Translations under genes and position numbers: made by a program
The notes under the pieces: generated by a model
Databases searched by the model: none
What the model saw: the letters and a program-made list of their open reading frames with translations, nothing else
What the model was told of the DNA's origin: nothing
Source of the DNA: JAXHUK01 sp034189725
GTDB taxonomy: Bacteria; Chloroflexota; Dehalococcoidia; SZUA-161
Assembly (NCBI GenBank): GCA_034189725.1
Contig: JAXHUK010000172.1
Location: 1-17,837 of the forward strand
Length of the DNA: 17,837 bases
Direction of reading: 5' to 3'
Shown here: piece by piece, positions 1-7,122 of the stretch
Layout of the letters: every line of letters begins with the position of its first letter
How positions within the stretch are numbered: the first letter of the stretch is position 1

Positions 1-465
1 ATCATGTATGCCAACGAGGTGCCTGCAAGCATCGTTCATGCTATCGATATCAAGCGCTGAAGGTACCAGATATGCATATCGTTGCTGCAAAGGCAACGGT
101 ACAGGGCTATTTACTATCGTGTACCGATATTCCCGACTTAACGCATCCCTCCTGGCATGAAAACTGTCTTGCACCCTCATCGCGGCTTTCACCGCGATAT
201 CCGGTCTGAGATAGTGATTAAGCGCTCTCATTAAACTCTGGGGCGATAGGTTCGAGCATGTGCTGAAGCTAACAACCTGTCCTTTTGCATGAACCCCTGC
301 ATCTGTACGCCCCGCGAAGGCAATTCGAATGTCTTCACTGGTTATCTTTTTCAGCGCGTTCTCTATATCCCCCTGAATAGTTGGCACCCCAACCTGGAAT
401 TGAGAGCCATAATACCCCGTCCCATCATATTCTACAATCAACGCTAGCTTCTTGGATAACGGCAA
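1..465 (-). CDS. truA: tRNA pseudouridine synthase A, 5' part (cut by the left window edge)
   Basis: TruA converts uridines 38 to 40 of the tRNA anticodon stem to pseudouridine. The 155 visible residues include the family opening EYDGTGYYGSQFQ, the catalytic motif GRTDAGVHA with the nucleophilic aspartate at residue 55 (codon 301-303), and the later REYRYTIVN and HLVGIHD blocks, all in order and uninterrupted. The gene runs off the window, so roughly the last 40% is missing. The chosen start is TTG at 463-465. It is the only plausible start between the rplQ stop (472-474) and the conserved region, apart from a second TTG at 439-441 that would trim the usual N-terminus. No strong SD is visible, so translation probably relies on ribosomes finishing rplQ six bases upstream. 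The frame is the same as that of rplQ. Identity is secure; the exact start is less so. Confidence 0.95.
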   Translation of the reverse strand, partial: MPLSKKLALIVEYDGTGYYGSQFQVGVPTIQGDIENALKKITSEDIRIAFAGRTDAGVHAKGQVVSFSTCSNLSPQSLMRALNHYLRPDIAVKAAMRVQDSFHARRDALSREYRYTIVNSPVPLPLQQRYAYLVPSALDIDSMNDACRHLVGIHD

Positions 466-471
466 CTCAAT

Positions 472-822
472 CTAGACCAGTTCTAGTTGTGCCATTGGAG
501 CCCCATCTCCCAACCTCGGCCCCAGCTTGACCAACCTCGTATACCCTCCAGACCGATCGGCATACCTTGGGCCGATATCATCAAACATCTTTTCCACTAC
601 TTTTGTATCTCCGATGTACGATATGGCCCGGCGACGAGCATGTAAATTGCCCTGCTTGCTCAAAGTGATCGCCTTCTCCACTAGAGATTGTACCTCCCTC
701 GCCTTAGCCTCAGTGGTAACAATCTTCTCATAACGCAGGAGATCAGCCATCAGATTCCTATAAAGGGCTATCCTGTGACCTGTTGGCCTGGAGAGCCTGC
801 GACCTTTTACCCTATGTCTCAT
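472..822 (-). CDS. rplQ: 50S ribosomal protein L17
   Basis: L17 is a large-subunit protein near the exit of the nascent peptide tunnel. The 116-residue protein has the family's standard length and opening (MRHRVKGRRLSRPTGHR), followed by the conserved LMADLLRYEKIVTTEAKA helix, and it ends near the usual conserved core without an extension. The ATG is preceded by GAGG six bases upstream. It is the last ribosomal gene of the alpha operon and lies 99 bases after rpoA, the longest spacer in the window, so its dosage may be set partly apart from rpoA. truA follows after six bases. Confidence 0.98.
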   Translation of the reverse strand: MRHRVKGRRLSRPTGHRIALYRNLMADLLRYEKIVTTEAKAREVQSLVEKAITLSKQGNLHARRRAISYIGDTKVVEKMFDDIGPRYADRSGGYTRLVKLGPRLGDGAPMAQLELV

Positions 823-921
823 TTTTTCCTCGCTGGCATAATACTATCTTTTGACTAACTATAATGCCCTGCAACAATCGCTTCACAACCACACTCACGA
901 CACTGAACTTACTCAGTGCCG
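823..921 (-). other. 99-base rpoA-rplQ spacer
   Basis: This is the longest untranslated stretch in the window. Directly after the rpoA stop it holds a short inverted repeat (899-920), then G/T-rich and A/T-rich sequence, then the rplQ ribosome binding site. There is no credible ORF in it. A weak promoter-like pair on the minus strand, TTGTGA and TATAGT, has a 19-base spacer, which is too long to call a promoter with any confidence. A processing site or partial attenuator is as likely. Confidence 0.6.
899..920 (-). repeat. short inverted repeat (possible RNA hairpin) after the rpoA stop
   Basis: In the minus-strand transcript the arms GGCACTGA and TCAGTGTC flank the loop GTAAGT. They give an eight-pair stem including one G-U pair. 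The stem starts one base after the rpoA stop codon. The bases after it are GTGAGTGTGG rather than a run of U, so it is not a classical intrinsic terminator. It could shape RNA decay or processing between rpoA and rplQ, or it could be chance; an eight-pair stem is modest. Confidence 0.5.
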
Positions 922-1992
922 CTAGCTATAGAGATCTCTTTCATCACTGTCACTGTCACCGTCCTCGTCATCCTCTTCACCCCAATAATCTTCAACATCA
1001 CTCTGGTCATCACTGTATCCCTGAAAGCTATCCCGATTTTCATCCTCCGATGACGCCTCCTCATCAGGCACCCGCACTCGTAGATTAAGTGACTCAAGAC
1101 GTTCTCTCACCTCATCCAGTGATTTCTGCCCAAAACTCCTCAGTCCGAGCATTTCTGCATCGGTCTTCTCTAAAAGTTCCCCCAGTTTGGTTATGCCACT
1201 TCGCCTCAGCGAATTAAATGTTCGTGCTGAAAGGCCTAGCTGTTCCAGGGTCATCTCATATTGTTCCGCGGGTATTGTAGAATCAGGGGAACCTTCGCTT
1301 TCTACAACAACCTGGCCTAACTCAGTAAACAGCATGAATTGGCTCACAAGGATATCAGCGCTCTGTGAAAGAGCCTCCCTCGGCGAAATAGTGCCATCTG
1401 TCCAAATCTCCAAAGTCAACTGGTCATAGTTGCTTGCCTGACCAACACGCAGTTTTTGGACACTATAATTGACACGACGTACCGGGGTATAAATTGCATC
1501 TACAGGGATGACACCAAGGGGATAACCATCACCACTCTCGGCAGGCACGTAGCCTGTACCCTGATCCACGTGAAAGACGACATCAAGCTGAGCATCTGGC
1601 GAATCAAGCGTAGCTAGATGAAGTTCTGGATTTATTATCTCGAAATCAGCATCTTTTTTGATATCACTGGCATAAACTGATCCTTCGCCAGTGAATTCAA
1701 GGTACAACCGTCCCGATCTACCAGACAAGGGCTTAATCCGCAATGCCTTTACATTCAGCAGGAATTCTATGACGTCTTCTTTCATATGAGGGATCGTGGT
1801 AAACTCGTGTTGTACTCCCTCTATCTTAACTGCGGTTACTGCCGCTCCTGGTAGCGAACTGAGTAACACACGACGCAAGCTATTACCTAAGGTAGTTCCC
1901 AAGCCCCGAGCTAACGGCTCGGCAACAAACTTGGCATAATTCTCAGAGCTTTCCGTACATTCTATTTTAGGGGTCATGCCATGCGGCAACAC
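922..1992 (-). CDS. rpoA: DNA-directed RNA polymerase subunit alpha, with a long acidic C-terminal tail
   Basis: Alpha dimerises to nucleate RNA polymerase and contacts UP elements and activators through its C-terminal domain. The N-terminal domain (about residues 8-235) carries the TLGNSLRRVLLSSLPG dimerisation block. The C-terminal domain (about 245-305) keeps the residues aligning with the E. coli DNA-contact set: R257, N260, G288, K290 and S291 match R265, N268, G296, K298 and S299. After the last helix, residues 310-356 form a tail with 23 Asp/Glu out of 47 and only two Arg, far longer than the few residues usual after this domain. An SD of GAGGAGG precedes a GTG at 1990-1992 and a TTG at 1987-1989; the TTG has the better spacing, and an ATG at 1977 is too far away. 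It lies between rpsD and rplQ as in the alpha operon. Confidence 0.98.
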   Translation of the reverse strand: MLPHGMTPKIECTESSENYAKFVAEPLARGLGTTLGNSLRRVLLSSLPGAAVTAVKIEGVQHEFTTIPHMKEDVIEFLLNVKALRIKPLSGRSGRLYLEFTGEGSVYASDIKKDADFEIINPELHLATLDSPDAQLDVVFHVDQGTGYVPAESGDGYPLGVIPVDAIYTPVRRVNYSVQKLRVGQASNYDQLTLEIWTDGTISPREALSQSADILVSQFMLFTELGQVVVESEGSPDSTIPAEQYEMTLEQLGLSARTFNSLRRSGITKLGELLEKTDAEMLGLRSFGQKSLDEVRERLESLNLRVRVPDEEASSEDENRDSFQGYSDDQSDVEDYWGEEDDEDGDSDSDERDLYS

Positions 1993-2021
1993 TTTGCCTC
2001 CTCAGAAGAACAAACGAGCAT

Positions 2022-2648
2022 CTATCTTGAGTAGTATGCTACAACAAGCCGCTCATCGATAGTAGTTTCAATTTCGCCACGCGTCGGTTCAGCCAGCACC
2101 TGTCCCGAAAGATTGTCCTGATTCAAACTCAACCATGTTGGGATTACCTTGCTTCCAATCTCACTGGCTGCACTCTGATACAGTTCGCTCTTAGTGCTAC
2201 TTTCAGCCCATCCAATCATATCACCTGGCTTGACAATGCAAGACGGTATATTAGTAACCCGGCCATTACGCGTGATATGCCCGTGTTGTACTATCTGCCT
2301 TGCTTGTCGCCGCGATTCAGCGAAACCCAGGCGATAGACTACATTGTCCAGCCTCATCTCGAGTATTTGCAGTAAATTCTCACCGCTCATTCCCGGGCGT
2401 CGCTCAGCTTCTACGAAATGTCGTCGGAATTGGCGCTCCAAGATACCATATGTATACCGTGCCTTCTGTTTCTCCCTGAGCTGCAAGCCATAATCGGAGA
2501 CCTTGCGCTTAGAGACACCATGTTGTCCCGGTGGAGAATGCCGCTTCACGACAGGACACTTCGGAGTGAAGCACTTTACTCCCTTTAACATAAGCTTCTC
2601 ACCCTGCCGCCTGCAAATCCGACAAACAGGCCCCGTATAACGGGCCAT
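2022..2648 (-). CDS. rpsD: 30S ribosomal protein S4, zinc-binding form
   Basis: S4 is a primary binder of 16S rRNA and starts assembly of the 5' domain; in enterobacteria it also represses the alpha operon. The 208 residues have the usual length. Cys9, Cys12, Cys26 and Cys31 form the zinc site of the C+ class near the N-terminus. The central S4 RNA-binding domain is visible as MRLDNVVYRLGFAESRRQAR followed by a VQHGHITRNGR stretch. The start is firm: AGGAGG sits six bases before the ATG, immediately after the rpsK stop. The 18- and 29-base gaps before rpsM and rpoA are too short for an E. coli-like S4 leader pseudoknot, so regulation probably differs. Confidence 0.98.
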   Translation of the reverse strand: MARYTGPVCRICRRQGEKLMLKGVKCFTPKCPVVKRHSPPGQHGVSKRKVSDYGLQLREKQKARYTYGILERQFRRHFVEAERRPGMSGENLLQILEMRLDNVVYRLGFAESRRQARQIVQHGHITRNGRVTNIPSCIVKPGDMIGWAESSTKSELYQSAASEIGSKVIPTWLSLNQDNLSGQVLAEPTRGEIETTIDERLVVAYYSR

Positions 2649-2660
2649 CTTATACCTCCT

Positions 2661-3053
2661 TTATATCCGCCTTCTCTTCGGTGGACGACAGCCATTGTGG
2701 GGAATCGGCGTCACGTCCCGTATGCTTGTGATTTGAAGCCCTGCAGCTTGGAGAGAGCGAATTGCTGCCTCACGGCCGCTTCCTGGCCCCCTCACAAAGA
2801 CCTCGATCTGTCGTAAGCCGTGTTCCATCCCCCGCCGTGCTGCAGCCTCAGCCGCTCTCTGAGCAGCATATGCCGTACCTTTACGCGATCCTCTAAAGCC
2901 AGCAGTGCCCGAACTTCCCCACGAAATGACATTGCCTTGCGGATCAGTCAGAGTAATTATCGTATTATTGAATGTAGACTGTATGTAAGCGCGTCCTCGC
3001 GGAATCGCCTTTCTTTCTCGTTTCCTTAACCTGGTTGGTTTATTCTTAGCCAC
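2661..3053 (-). CDS. rpsK: 30S ribosomal protein S11
   Basis: S11 lies on the platform of the small subunit next to S18 and the mRNA exit channel. With a GTG start at 3051-3053 the product has 130 residues, the family length, opening VAKNKPTRLRKRERK (first residue fMet). The core shows the typical STFNNTIITLTDPQGNVISW strand and GTAYAAQRAAEAAA helix, and the C-terminus DVTPIPHNGCRPPKRRRI is near invariant in bacteria. GGAGG sits six bases before this GTG. A longer reading frame back to 3194 runs through rpsM in another frame, and its extra 47 residues do not look like S11, so I reject that start. Thirteen bases separate it from rpsM. Confidence 0.97.
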   Translation of the reverse strand: MAKNKPTRLRKRERKAIPRGRAYIQSTFNNTIITLTDPQGNVISWGSSGTAGFRGSRKGTAYAAQRAAEAAARRGMEHGLRQIEVFVRGPGSGREAAIRSLQAAGLQITSIRDVTPIPHNGCRPPKRRRI

Positions 3054-3066
3054 TAAACACCTCCGC

Positions 3067-3456
3067 TTACTTCTTGGAAACGCCCCTGCGCCTGCCTCTT
3101 CCAGCAACTGTCTTGCGTGACCCACGTTTGGTTCGAGCGTTGGTCCTGGTACGCTGCCCATGAACTGGCAGTCCCCTGCGGTGCCTGAGGCCACGATAGC
3201 ATCCTATATCTATGTACCGCTTGATATTGAAATTCACTTCCTTGCGCAGTTCACCCTCGACGTTATATCCTTTATCAATGGCCTCGCGTATCCGGTTGAC
3301 CTCGTCATCAGTCAAATCTCTGACCTTAACATCTGGACTAATGCCTGTTTCTTCCAATATCTTTCGGCTTATCATAGGCCCAATGCCGTAGATATACCGT
3401 AAGGAAATCTCTACCCGCTTATCCTTTGGAATATCAACACCAGCAATACGCGCCAT
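3067..3456 (-). CDS. rpsM: 30S ribosomal protein S13
   Basis: S13 sits at the head of the small subunit, contacts the P-site tRNA with its basic tail and forms bridges to the large subunit. The 129 residues begin MARIAGVDIPKDKRVEISL, continue with the helix-hairpin-helix region YIYGIGPMISRKIL, and end in the expected basic extension (TRTNARTKRGSRKTVAGRGRRRG). The start is fixed by AAGGAGG just before the ATG. It lies 18 bases after rpmJ and begins the alpha-operon part of the cluster, but no separate promoter region fits in that gap. Confidence 0.98.
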   Translation of the reverse strand: MARIAGVDIPKDKRVEISLRYIYGIGPMISRKILEETGISPDVKVRDLTDDEVNRIREAIDKGYNVEGELRKEVNFNIKRYIDIGCYRGLRHRRGLPVHGQRTRTNARTKRGSRKTVAGRGRRRGVSKK

Positions 3457-3474
3457 TATACCTCCTTAGAACGA

Positions 3475-3588
3475 CTAACCTTGCCTCTGTTTATGTCTGG
3501 GGTTAGTGCATATTACTCTTACCCTGCCTTTACGTTTGACAATCTTACAATTATCACAACGAACTTTAACCGAAGCTCTTACTTTCAT
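3475..3588 (-). CDS. rpmJ: 50S ribosomal protein L36, zinc-binding form
   Basis: L36 is the smallest large-subunit protein and stabilises 23S rRNA near the peptidyl transferase domain. The frame encodes 37 residues opening MKVRASVKVRCDNCK and ending CTNPRHKQRQG, the normal length and ending of the family. Cys11, Cys14, Cys27 and His32 form the zinc site, so this is the C+ type rather than the zinc-free paralogue. The ATG at 3586-3588 is preceded by TAGGAAAG. It lies between infA and rpsM, its usual place in many bacteria. It is short enough to be overlooked by ORF callers, but the match is unambiguous. Confidence 0.97.
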   Translation of the reverse strand: MKVRASVKVRCDNCKIVKRKGRVRVICTNPRHKQRQG

Positions 3589-3616
3589 CGTACTTTCCTA
3601 CTGTTCTTTATCGTTT

Positions 3617-3835
3617 TTATTTGAAACGATAGGTAATTCTCCCGCGCGATAAATCATATGGCGATAGTTCCACTAATACCCTATCACCACGTAATATCCG
3701 TATGAAATGAAGCCGCATCTTCCCCGAAGCGTGAGCTAATACTTGATGCCCGTTCGCAAGCTCCACACGGAACATAGCATTTGGCAAAGGCTCAGCTACT
3801 GTCCCCTCAACTTCAATAGCTTCCTTTTTTGCCAT
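3617..3835 (-). CDS. infA: translation initiation factor IF-1
   Basis: IF-1 occupies the A site of the 30S subunit during initiation, helping IF-2 and IF-3 select the initiator tRNA. It has 72 residues, the standard bacterial length. The S1/OB-fold strands show as IEVEGTVAEPLPNAMFRVEL, GHQVLAHASGKMR and IRILRGDRVLVELSPYDL, and the protein ends RGRITYRFK. An SD of GAGAGGT lies about 12 bases before the ATG, slightly far. The 29-base gap to map and the 28-base gap to rpmJ hold no other element that I can see. Confidence 0.98.
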   Translation of the reverse strand: MAKKEAIEVEGTVAEPLPNAMFRVELANGHQVLAHASGKMRLHFIRILRGDRVLVELSPYDLSRGRITYRFK

Positions 3836-3864
3836 AATTGATTGATTACCTCTCCCAAAAGTTT

Positions 3865-4635
3865 CTAAATCCTGGTCAGTATCTCCGACCCATTTTCCCC
3901 AACCGCAATGGTATGCTCAAAATGTGCAGATAACTTACCATCTGCCGTCGAAACTGTCCACCCATTCCCCGCCACCGTAGTGTTCCAGACCCCCATATTA
4001 AGCATAGGCTCTATTGCTATAGTCAAGCCCTTTTTCAGTAAAATCCCCTCACCAGCAACCCCATAATTGGGAACCTGGGGATCCTCATGCAAGTCCCGCC
4101 CGATACCGTGTCCCACATATTCCCGAACTACAGAGTATCCCCGTGATTCAGCATAGTGCTGAACAGCCGCTGATACATCACCCAACCTTGCCCCAACTGT
4201 AGCAGCTTTGATGCCTGCTGCCAATGCCCCCTCAGTGGTATCAATGATATTCTGCGCTTCCGAGCTAATGGCACCCACACCCACAGTCAAGGCAGCATCC
4301 CCATGAAATCCGTTCACCTGAGCCCCGAAATCCAGAGAGACTATGTCCCCTTCCTTCAGCATCCGATCGCCCGGAATGCCATGAACCACCTCTTCATTTA
4401 TCGATACACAAATCGAAGCCGGGAACCCCCGATATCCTTTGAATGAAGCAACTGCATCCCATTTCTTTACTTCAGCAACTGCTATTCTATCCAATTCACC
4501 TGTGGTTATACCTGGCCGTACTGCCTGAGCTACTATGCCTAGAACAGAGGCCACTATTCTCCCTGATTCCCGCATCCGCTCGATCTCTTGCGGTGATTTC
4601 AGGATTATACCTCTACGTGACCCGATGTGGTCCAT
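3865..4635 (-). CDS. map: methionine aminopeptidase, type I
   Basis: Map removes the N-terminal methionine from nascent proteins as they leave the ribosome. The 256-residue pita-bread fold carries the full metal set: Asp102 and Asp113 (LDFGAQ and FHGDAALT), His176 (VGHGIG), Glu209 (IEPM) and Glu240 (HFEHTIAV), plus the substrate-binding His85 (EEVVHGIP). These match E. coli His79, Asp97, Asp108, His171, Glu204 and Glu235 in spacing. There is no N-terminal zinc finger or insert, so it is a compact type I enzyme. The ATG lies three bases after the adk stop, and the only SD-like bases (AGGAG) touch the start codon, so translation is probably coupled to adk. There is no other in-frame start until Met21, inside the conserved fold. 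Confidence 0.97.
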   Translation of the reverse strand: MDHIGSRRGIILKSPQEIERMRESGRIVASVLGIVAQAVRPGITTGELDRIAVAEVKKWDAVASFKGYRGFPASICVSINEEVVHGIPGDRMLKEGDIVSLDFGAQVNGFHGDAALTVGVGAISSEAQNIIDTTEGALAAGIKAATVGARLGDVSAAVQHYAESRGYSVVREYVGHGIGRDLHEDPQVPNYGVAGEGILLKKGLTIAIEPMLNMGVWNTTVAGNGWTVSTADGKLSAHFEHTIAVGENGSEILTRI

Positions 4636-4638
4636 CTC

Positions 4639-5289
4639 CTATTGCTTGTTCTCGATAATTCCTATAAGGTCTTTAGCAACCTCTTCAATCGCCTTCTCGC
4701 CATTTGTTTCCACGAGCTTGCCAGCTTTGGTATAGTACTCAATGAGCGGCATGGTCTGTGCGAAATAGACATCGAGTCGTTTCCTCGCCGTCTCCTCGGT
4801 ATCATCATCGCGTTGATACAACTCACCACCGCATTGATCGCACTTACCTGCTACCTTCGGCGGCATCTCGACAACGTTGTATGGTGCCTGGCAGTTGCGG
4901 CAGATCCAACGCCCACTCAATCGTCTGAGAAGCTCCTCATTAGACACCTTGATGTATAACACCAGGTCAATACCCTTTCCTTCTTCTGCCAGGGCTGCAT
5001 CCAGAGCCTTTGCCTGTTCAAGTGTTCTGGGAAATCCGTCTAAGAGAAATCCCTTAGCGCAGTCAGGGGCAGCAATCCTGCCCAAAATCATCTTGACCGT
5101 CACCTCATCGGGAACAAGCATGCCCTTTTCCATATACGATTTCGCGATTTGTCCCAACTCACTCCCGCTATTCTGCTCCTGCCGAAAGAGGTCACCAGAT
5201 GCAATGTGCGCCTGCCCCAGTTTTTTTGATATCGCAACTGCTTGCGTCCCCTTGCCTGCGCCGGGGGCTCCCAAAAGAATGACGTGCAA
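4639..5289 (-). CDS. adk: adenylate kinase, zinc-lid form
   Basis: Adk interconverts ATP plus AMP and two ADP in the cytoplasm, holding the adenylate pool steady. The 216 residues have the long-lid architecture: P-loop GAPGAGKGT at residues 7-15, AMP-binding region with SGDLFR, the DGFPRT motif with Arg88, and the LID at about 126-163. In the LID, Cys130, Cys133, Cys150 and Cys153 form a structural zinc site, as in Gram-positive and many thermophile enzymes. The start is TTG at 5287-5289, set by AGGAGG six bases upstream and by the P-loop lying only six residues in. It follows secY by 12 bases, the common secY-adk-map order. Confidence 0.97.
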   Translation of the reverse strand: MHVILLGAPGAGKGTQAVAISKKLGQAHIASGDLFRQEQNSGSELGQIAKSYMEKGMLVPDEVTVKMILGRIAAPDCAKGFLLDGFPRTLEQAKALDAALAEEGKGIDLVLYIKVSNEELLRRLSGRWICRNCQAPYNVVEMPPKVAGKCDQCGGELYQRDDDTEETARKRLDVYFAQTMPLIEYYTKAGKLVETNGEKAIEEVAKDLIGIIENKQ

Positions 5290-5301
5290 CTCTCCCTCCT
5301 T

Positions 5302-6660
5302 CTACTTTATGAAACCTTCATATTGTCGCATCAGAAGCTGCGCTTCAAGCTGTCTCATGGTGTCAAGAACCACACCCACGACAATCAGAAGCCCAGCGCT
5401 GGAGATCAACATAAGGGTAGTCGTACCCTCGCCACCAACCAGCCATCGGGACAATAGCGGCACTACCGCTACCAAGGCGAGGAACAACGCCCCACCCCAG
5501 GTAATACGAGTAACAACCTTATTCAGGTATTCTGCTGTAGGACGCCCGGGCCGTATACCAGGCACAAAACCACCCTGCCTCTGCAACGTTTCAGCCAGAT
5601 TCTGCTGTTGAAATACAACCATAGTATAGAAGAACGTGAAGCCGACCACAAGTAAAAACAGCATTATCCAGTAAAGATATCCATCAACACCAAACAGGTC
5701 CTGGACAAACACAGCGCCGACGTAGCTCGCTATGGTCGCCGGCAGCATCAAGATTGCGTAGGCGAAGATTAAAGGAATCATCCCCGCCGAATTCACCCTG
5801 AGCGGGATATGCGTTCCCCCAGATTGCCGATACATCCTACCACCGCGGAATAAACTGCGTGAATATTGCACCGGGATTCGACGTACTCCCTCATTGATGA
5901 ACACTATAAAGAACGCAATTGCTAACATAAGGATAACCAGCTTTAACAGTATGAAAATACCCTCTACCGGAGTAGTTCCTGACAAGTAACTCCGCCACAT
6001 ATTAGCTGGCAACGCAGAAACTATACCACCGAATATTATTATCGAAATACCGTTGCCTATGCCGTTCTCCGTAATACGTTCGCCGATCCAGACGAGGAAC
6101 ACTGTACCTGCCGTTAGTGAAAGCAGCATGGAAACAGTGGGAAGTAATAGTTCACCGGAAAATCCCACACTCCCGACGAGAGGTGTCTGTACGCCACCAA
6201 CATCAACTGTCGTCCTACCCAGGATAACCATCTGGCTATAACCCTGTAGCAGGCACATGGGAACCATCAACCAGTGAGTATATCGATTAAGCTTTCTTCG
6301 CCCCTCATCGCCCTCCTGTTGCAATGCCTGGAGTCGAGGAATCACCGGGATCATAAGCTGCATGATAATCGAGGCCGTGATATAGGGATACACCCCCATC
6401 ATCGCAATACTCACGTTCCTCAATGCCCCACCACTGAATATGTCGAGCATACCGAGCAGTGCCGGCAGTTGCTGTCTACCGCTTACCAACTCATCCAGTG
6501 CCCCGGCATCCACTGCAGCGATGGGAACATGAGCCACAAAACGGAAAACGACGAGCATGGCAAGTGTAAAAAGCAACTTTCGCCTTACATCGGGAAGGCG
6601 AAAAGCATCTATCATCGCTCGCATCAGCCGTGGCATTGAGCTTTTCTGTTGTTGCGGCAT
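5302..6660 (-). CDS. secY: protein translocase subunit SecY
   Basis: SecY forms the membrane channel through which the Sec system secretes or inserts proteins. The 452-residue protein has the expected ten hydrophobic segments, the first at about 28-48. Diagnostic blocks are present: GVYPYITASIIMQL (89-102, TM2), the cytoplasmic GDEGRRKLNRYT (117-128), WIGERITENGIGNGISI (191-207), THIPLRVNSAGMIPLIFA (283-300) and the C5 loop GGFVPGIRPGRPTAEYL with Arg370, which contacts SecA or the ribosome. The ATG at 6658-6660 has only a weak GGA upstream, overlapping the rplO stop; Met9 and Met13 are later options without better signals. It ends the spc operon after rplO. SecE and SecG are not in this window, as is usual. 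Confidence 0.97.
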   Translation of the reverse strand: MPQQQKSSMPRLMRAMIDAFRLPDVRRKLLFTLAMLVVFRFVAHVPIAAVDAGALDELVSGRQQLPALLGMLDIFSGGALRNVSIAMMGVYPYITASIIMQLMIPVIPRLQALQQEGDEGRRKLNRYTHWLMVPMCLLQGYSQMVILGRTTVDVGGVQTPLVGSVGFSGELLLPTVSMLLSLTAGTVFLVWIGERITENGIGNGISIIIFGGIVSALPANMWRSYLSGTTPVEGIFILLKLVILMLAIAFFIVFINEGVRRIPVQYSRSLFRGGRMYRQSGGTHIPLRVNSAGMIPLIFAYAILMLPATIASYVGAVFVQDLFGVDGYLYWIMLFLLVVGFTFFYTMVVFQQQNLAETLQRQGGFVPGIRPGRPTAEYLNKVVTRITWGGALFLALVAVVPLLSRWLVGGEGTTTLMLISSAGLLIVVGVVLDTMRQLEAQLLMRQYEGFIK

Positions 6661-6675
6661 ATTACTTGCTATTCC

Positions 6676-7119
6676 TTAAATTTCCTCTGCTTTTCCCCCA
6701 GCAGCTTCTATCTTCTTCTTTGCAGACTGAGAGAATTTATGAGCCCGTACCACCAGGGGGCGCCCAATCTCACCATCGCCGAGTATCTTTATCGGTTTAT
6801 TCAGAGAATGTACCAATCCTGCATCAACCAGTTTCTGCGGTGTTACTTCGACACCCTCATTGAATATTCTCAGCTTCTGAACACTAACGAGCGAATAATA
6901 CGTTTTAAATATATTCGTGAAGCCACGCGTCGAAGGCAAACGTTTAACTAATGGAGTTTGCCCACCCTCGAATTGCAGCCGTACACCTCCTCCGGAGCGT
7001 GCTTTTTGCCCTTTACAGCCACGACAAGAATAGGTGCCATGCCCGCTGCCATCGCCACGACCGACTCGCTTTCGGGGACGTCTCGACCCCGAACTCGGGC
7101 TAAGCTCATGTTGCCTCAT
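6676..7119 (-). CDS. rplO: 50S ribosomal protein L15, with an unusual CxxC in the N-terminal loop
   Basis: L15 is a late-assembling large-subunit protein whose long basic N-terminal arm threads into 23S rRNA. The 147 residues include the family opening (MRQHELSPSSGSRRPRKR), the glycine-rich VGRGDGSGHGT stretch, GGQTPLVKRLPSTRGF and a normal globular end. In the loop that usually reads like GRGHKGQ, this protein has SCRGCKGQ, giving Cys32 and Cys35 and no other cysteines. That is not a complete zinc site alone. An SD of GAGGAG overlapping the rpmD stop fixes the ATG. secY follows after 15 bases. Confidence 0.97.
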   Translation of the reverse strand: MRQHELSPSSGSRRPRKRVGRGDGSGHGTYSCRGCKGQKARSGGGVRLQFEGGQTPLVKRLPSTRGFTNIFKTYYSLVSVQKLRIFNEGVEVTPQKLVDAGLVHSLNKPIKILGDGEIGRPLVVRAHKFSQSAKKKIEAAGGKAEEI

Positions 7120-7122
7120 CTT

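Noticed and set aside
840..890. A promoter for rplQ in the rpoA-rplQ spacer (TTGTGA and TATAGT)
   Set aside because: The 19-base spacing and a partial -35 match are too weak; such matches are frequent by chance in AT-rich spacers.
895..921. An intrinsic terminator after rpoA
   Set aside because: The inverted repeat has a modest stem and is not followed by a run of T in the transcript direction.
909..1097. Alternative minus-strand frame of 62 residues overlapping the acidic tail of RpoA, which might have meant a frameshift
   Set aside because: Its product is basic and does not resemble any alpha C-terminus, and the alpha domain is complete before it begins, so the tail frame is the natural continuation.
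3054..3194. N-terminal extension of S11 to 177 residues
   Set aside because: The extra 47 residues overlap the rpsM coding sequence in another frame, while the GTG at 3051-3053 has a perfect ribosome binding site and gives the family's length.
4877..5611. A 244-residue open frame on the plus strand opposite adk and secY
   Set aside because: It is antisense to two well-conserved genes, has no recognisable domain, and is composed of the low-complexity residues typical of a shadow frame.
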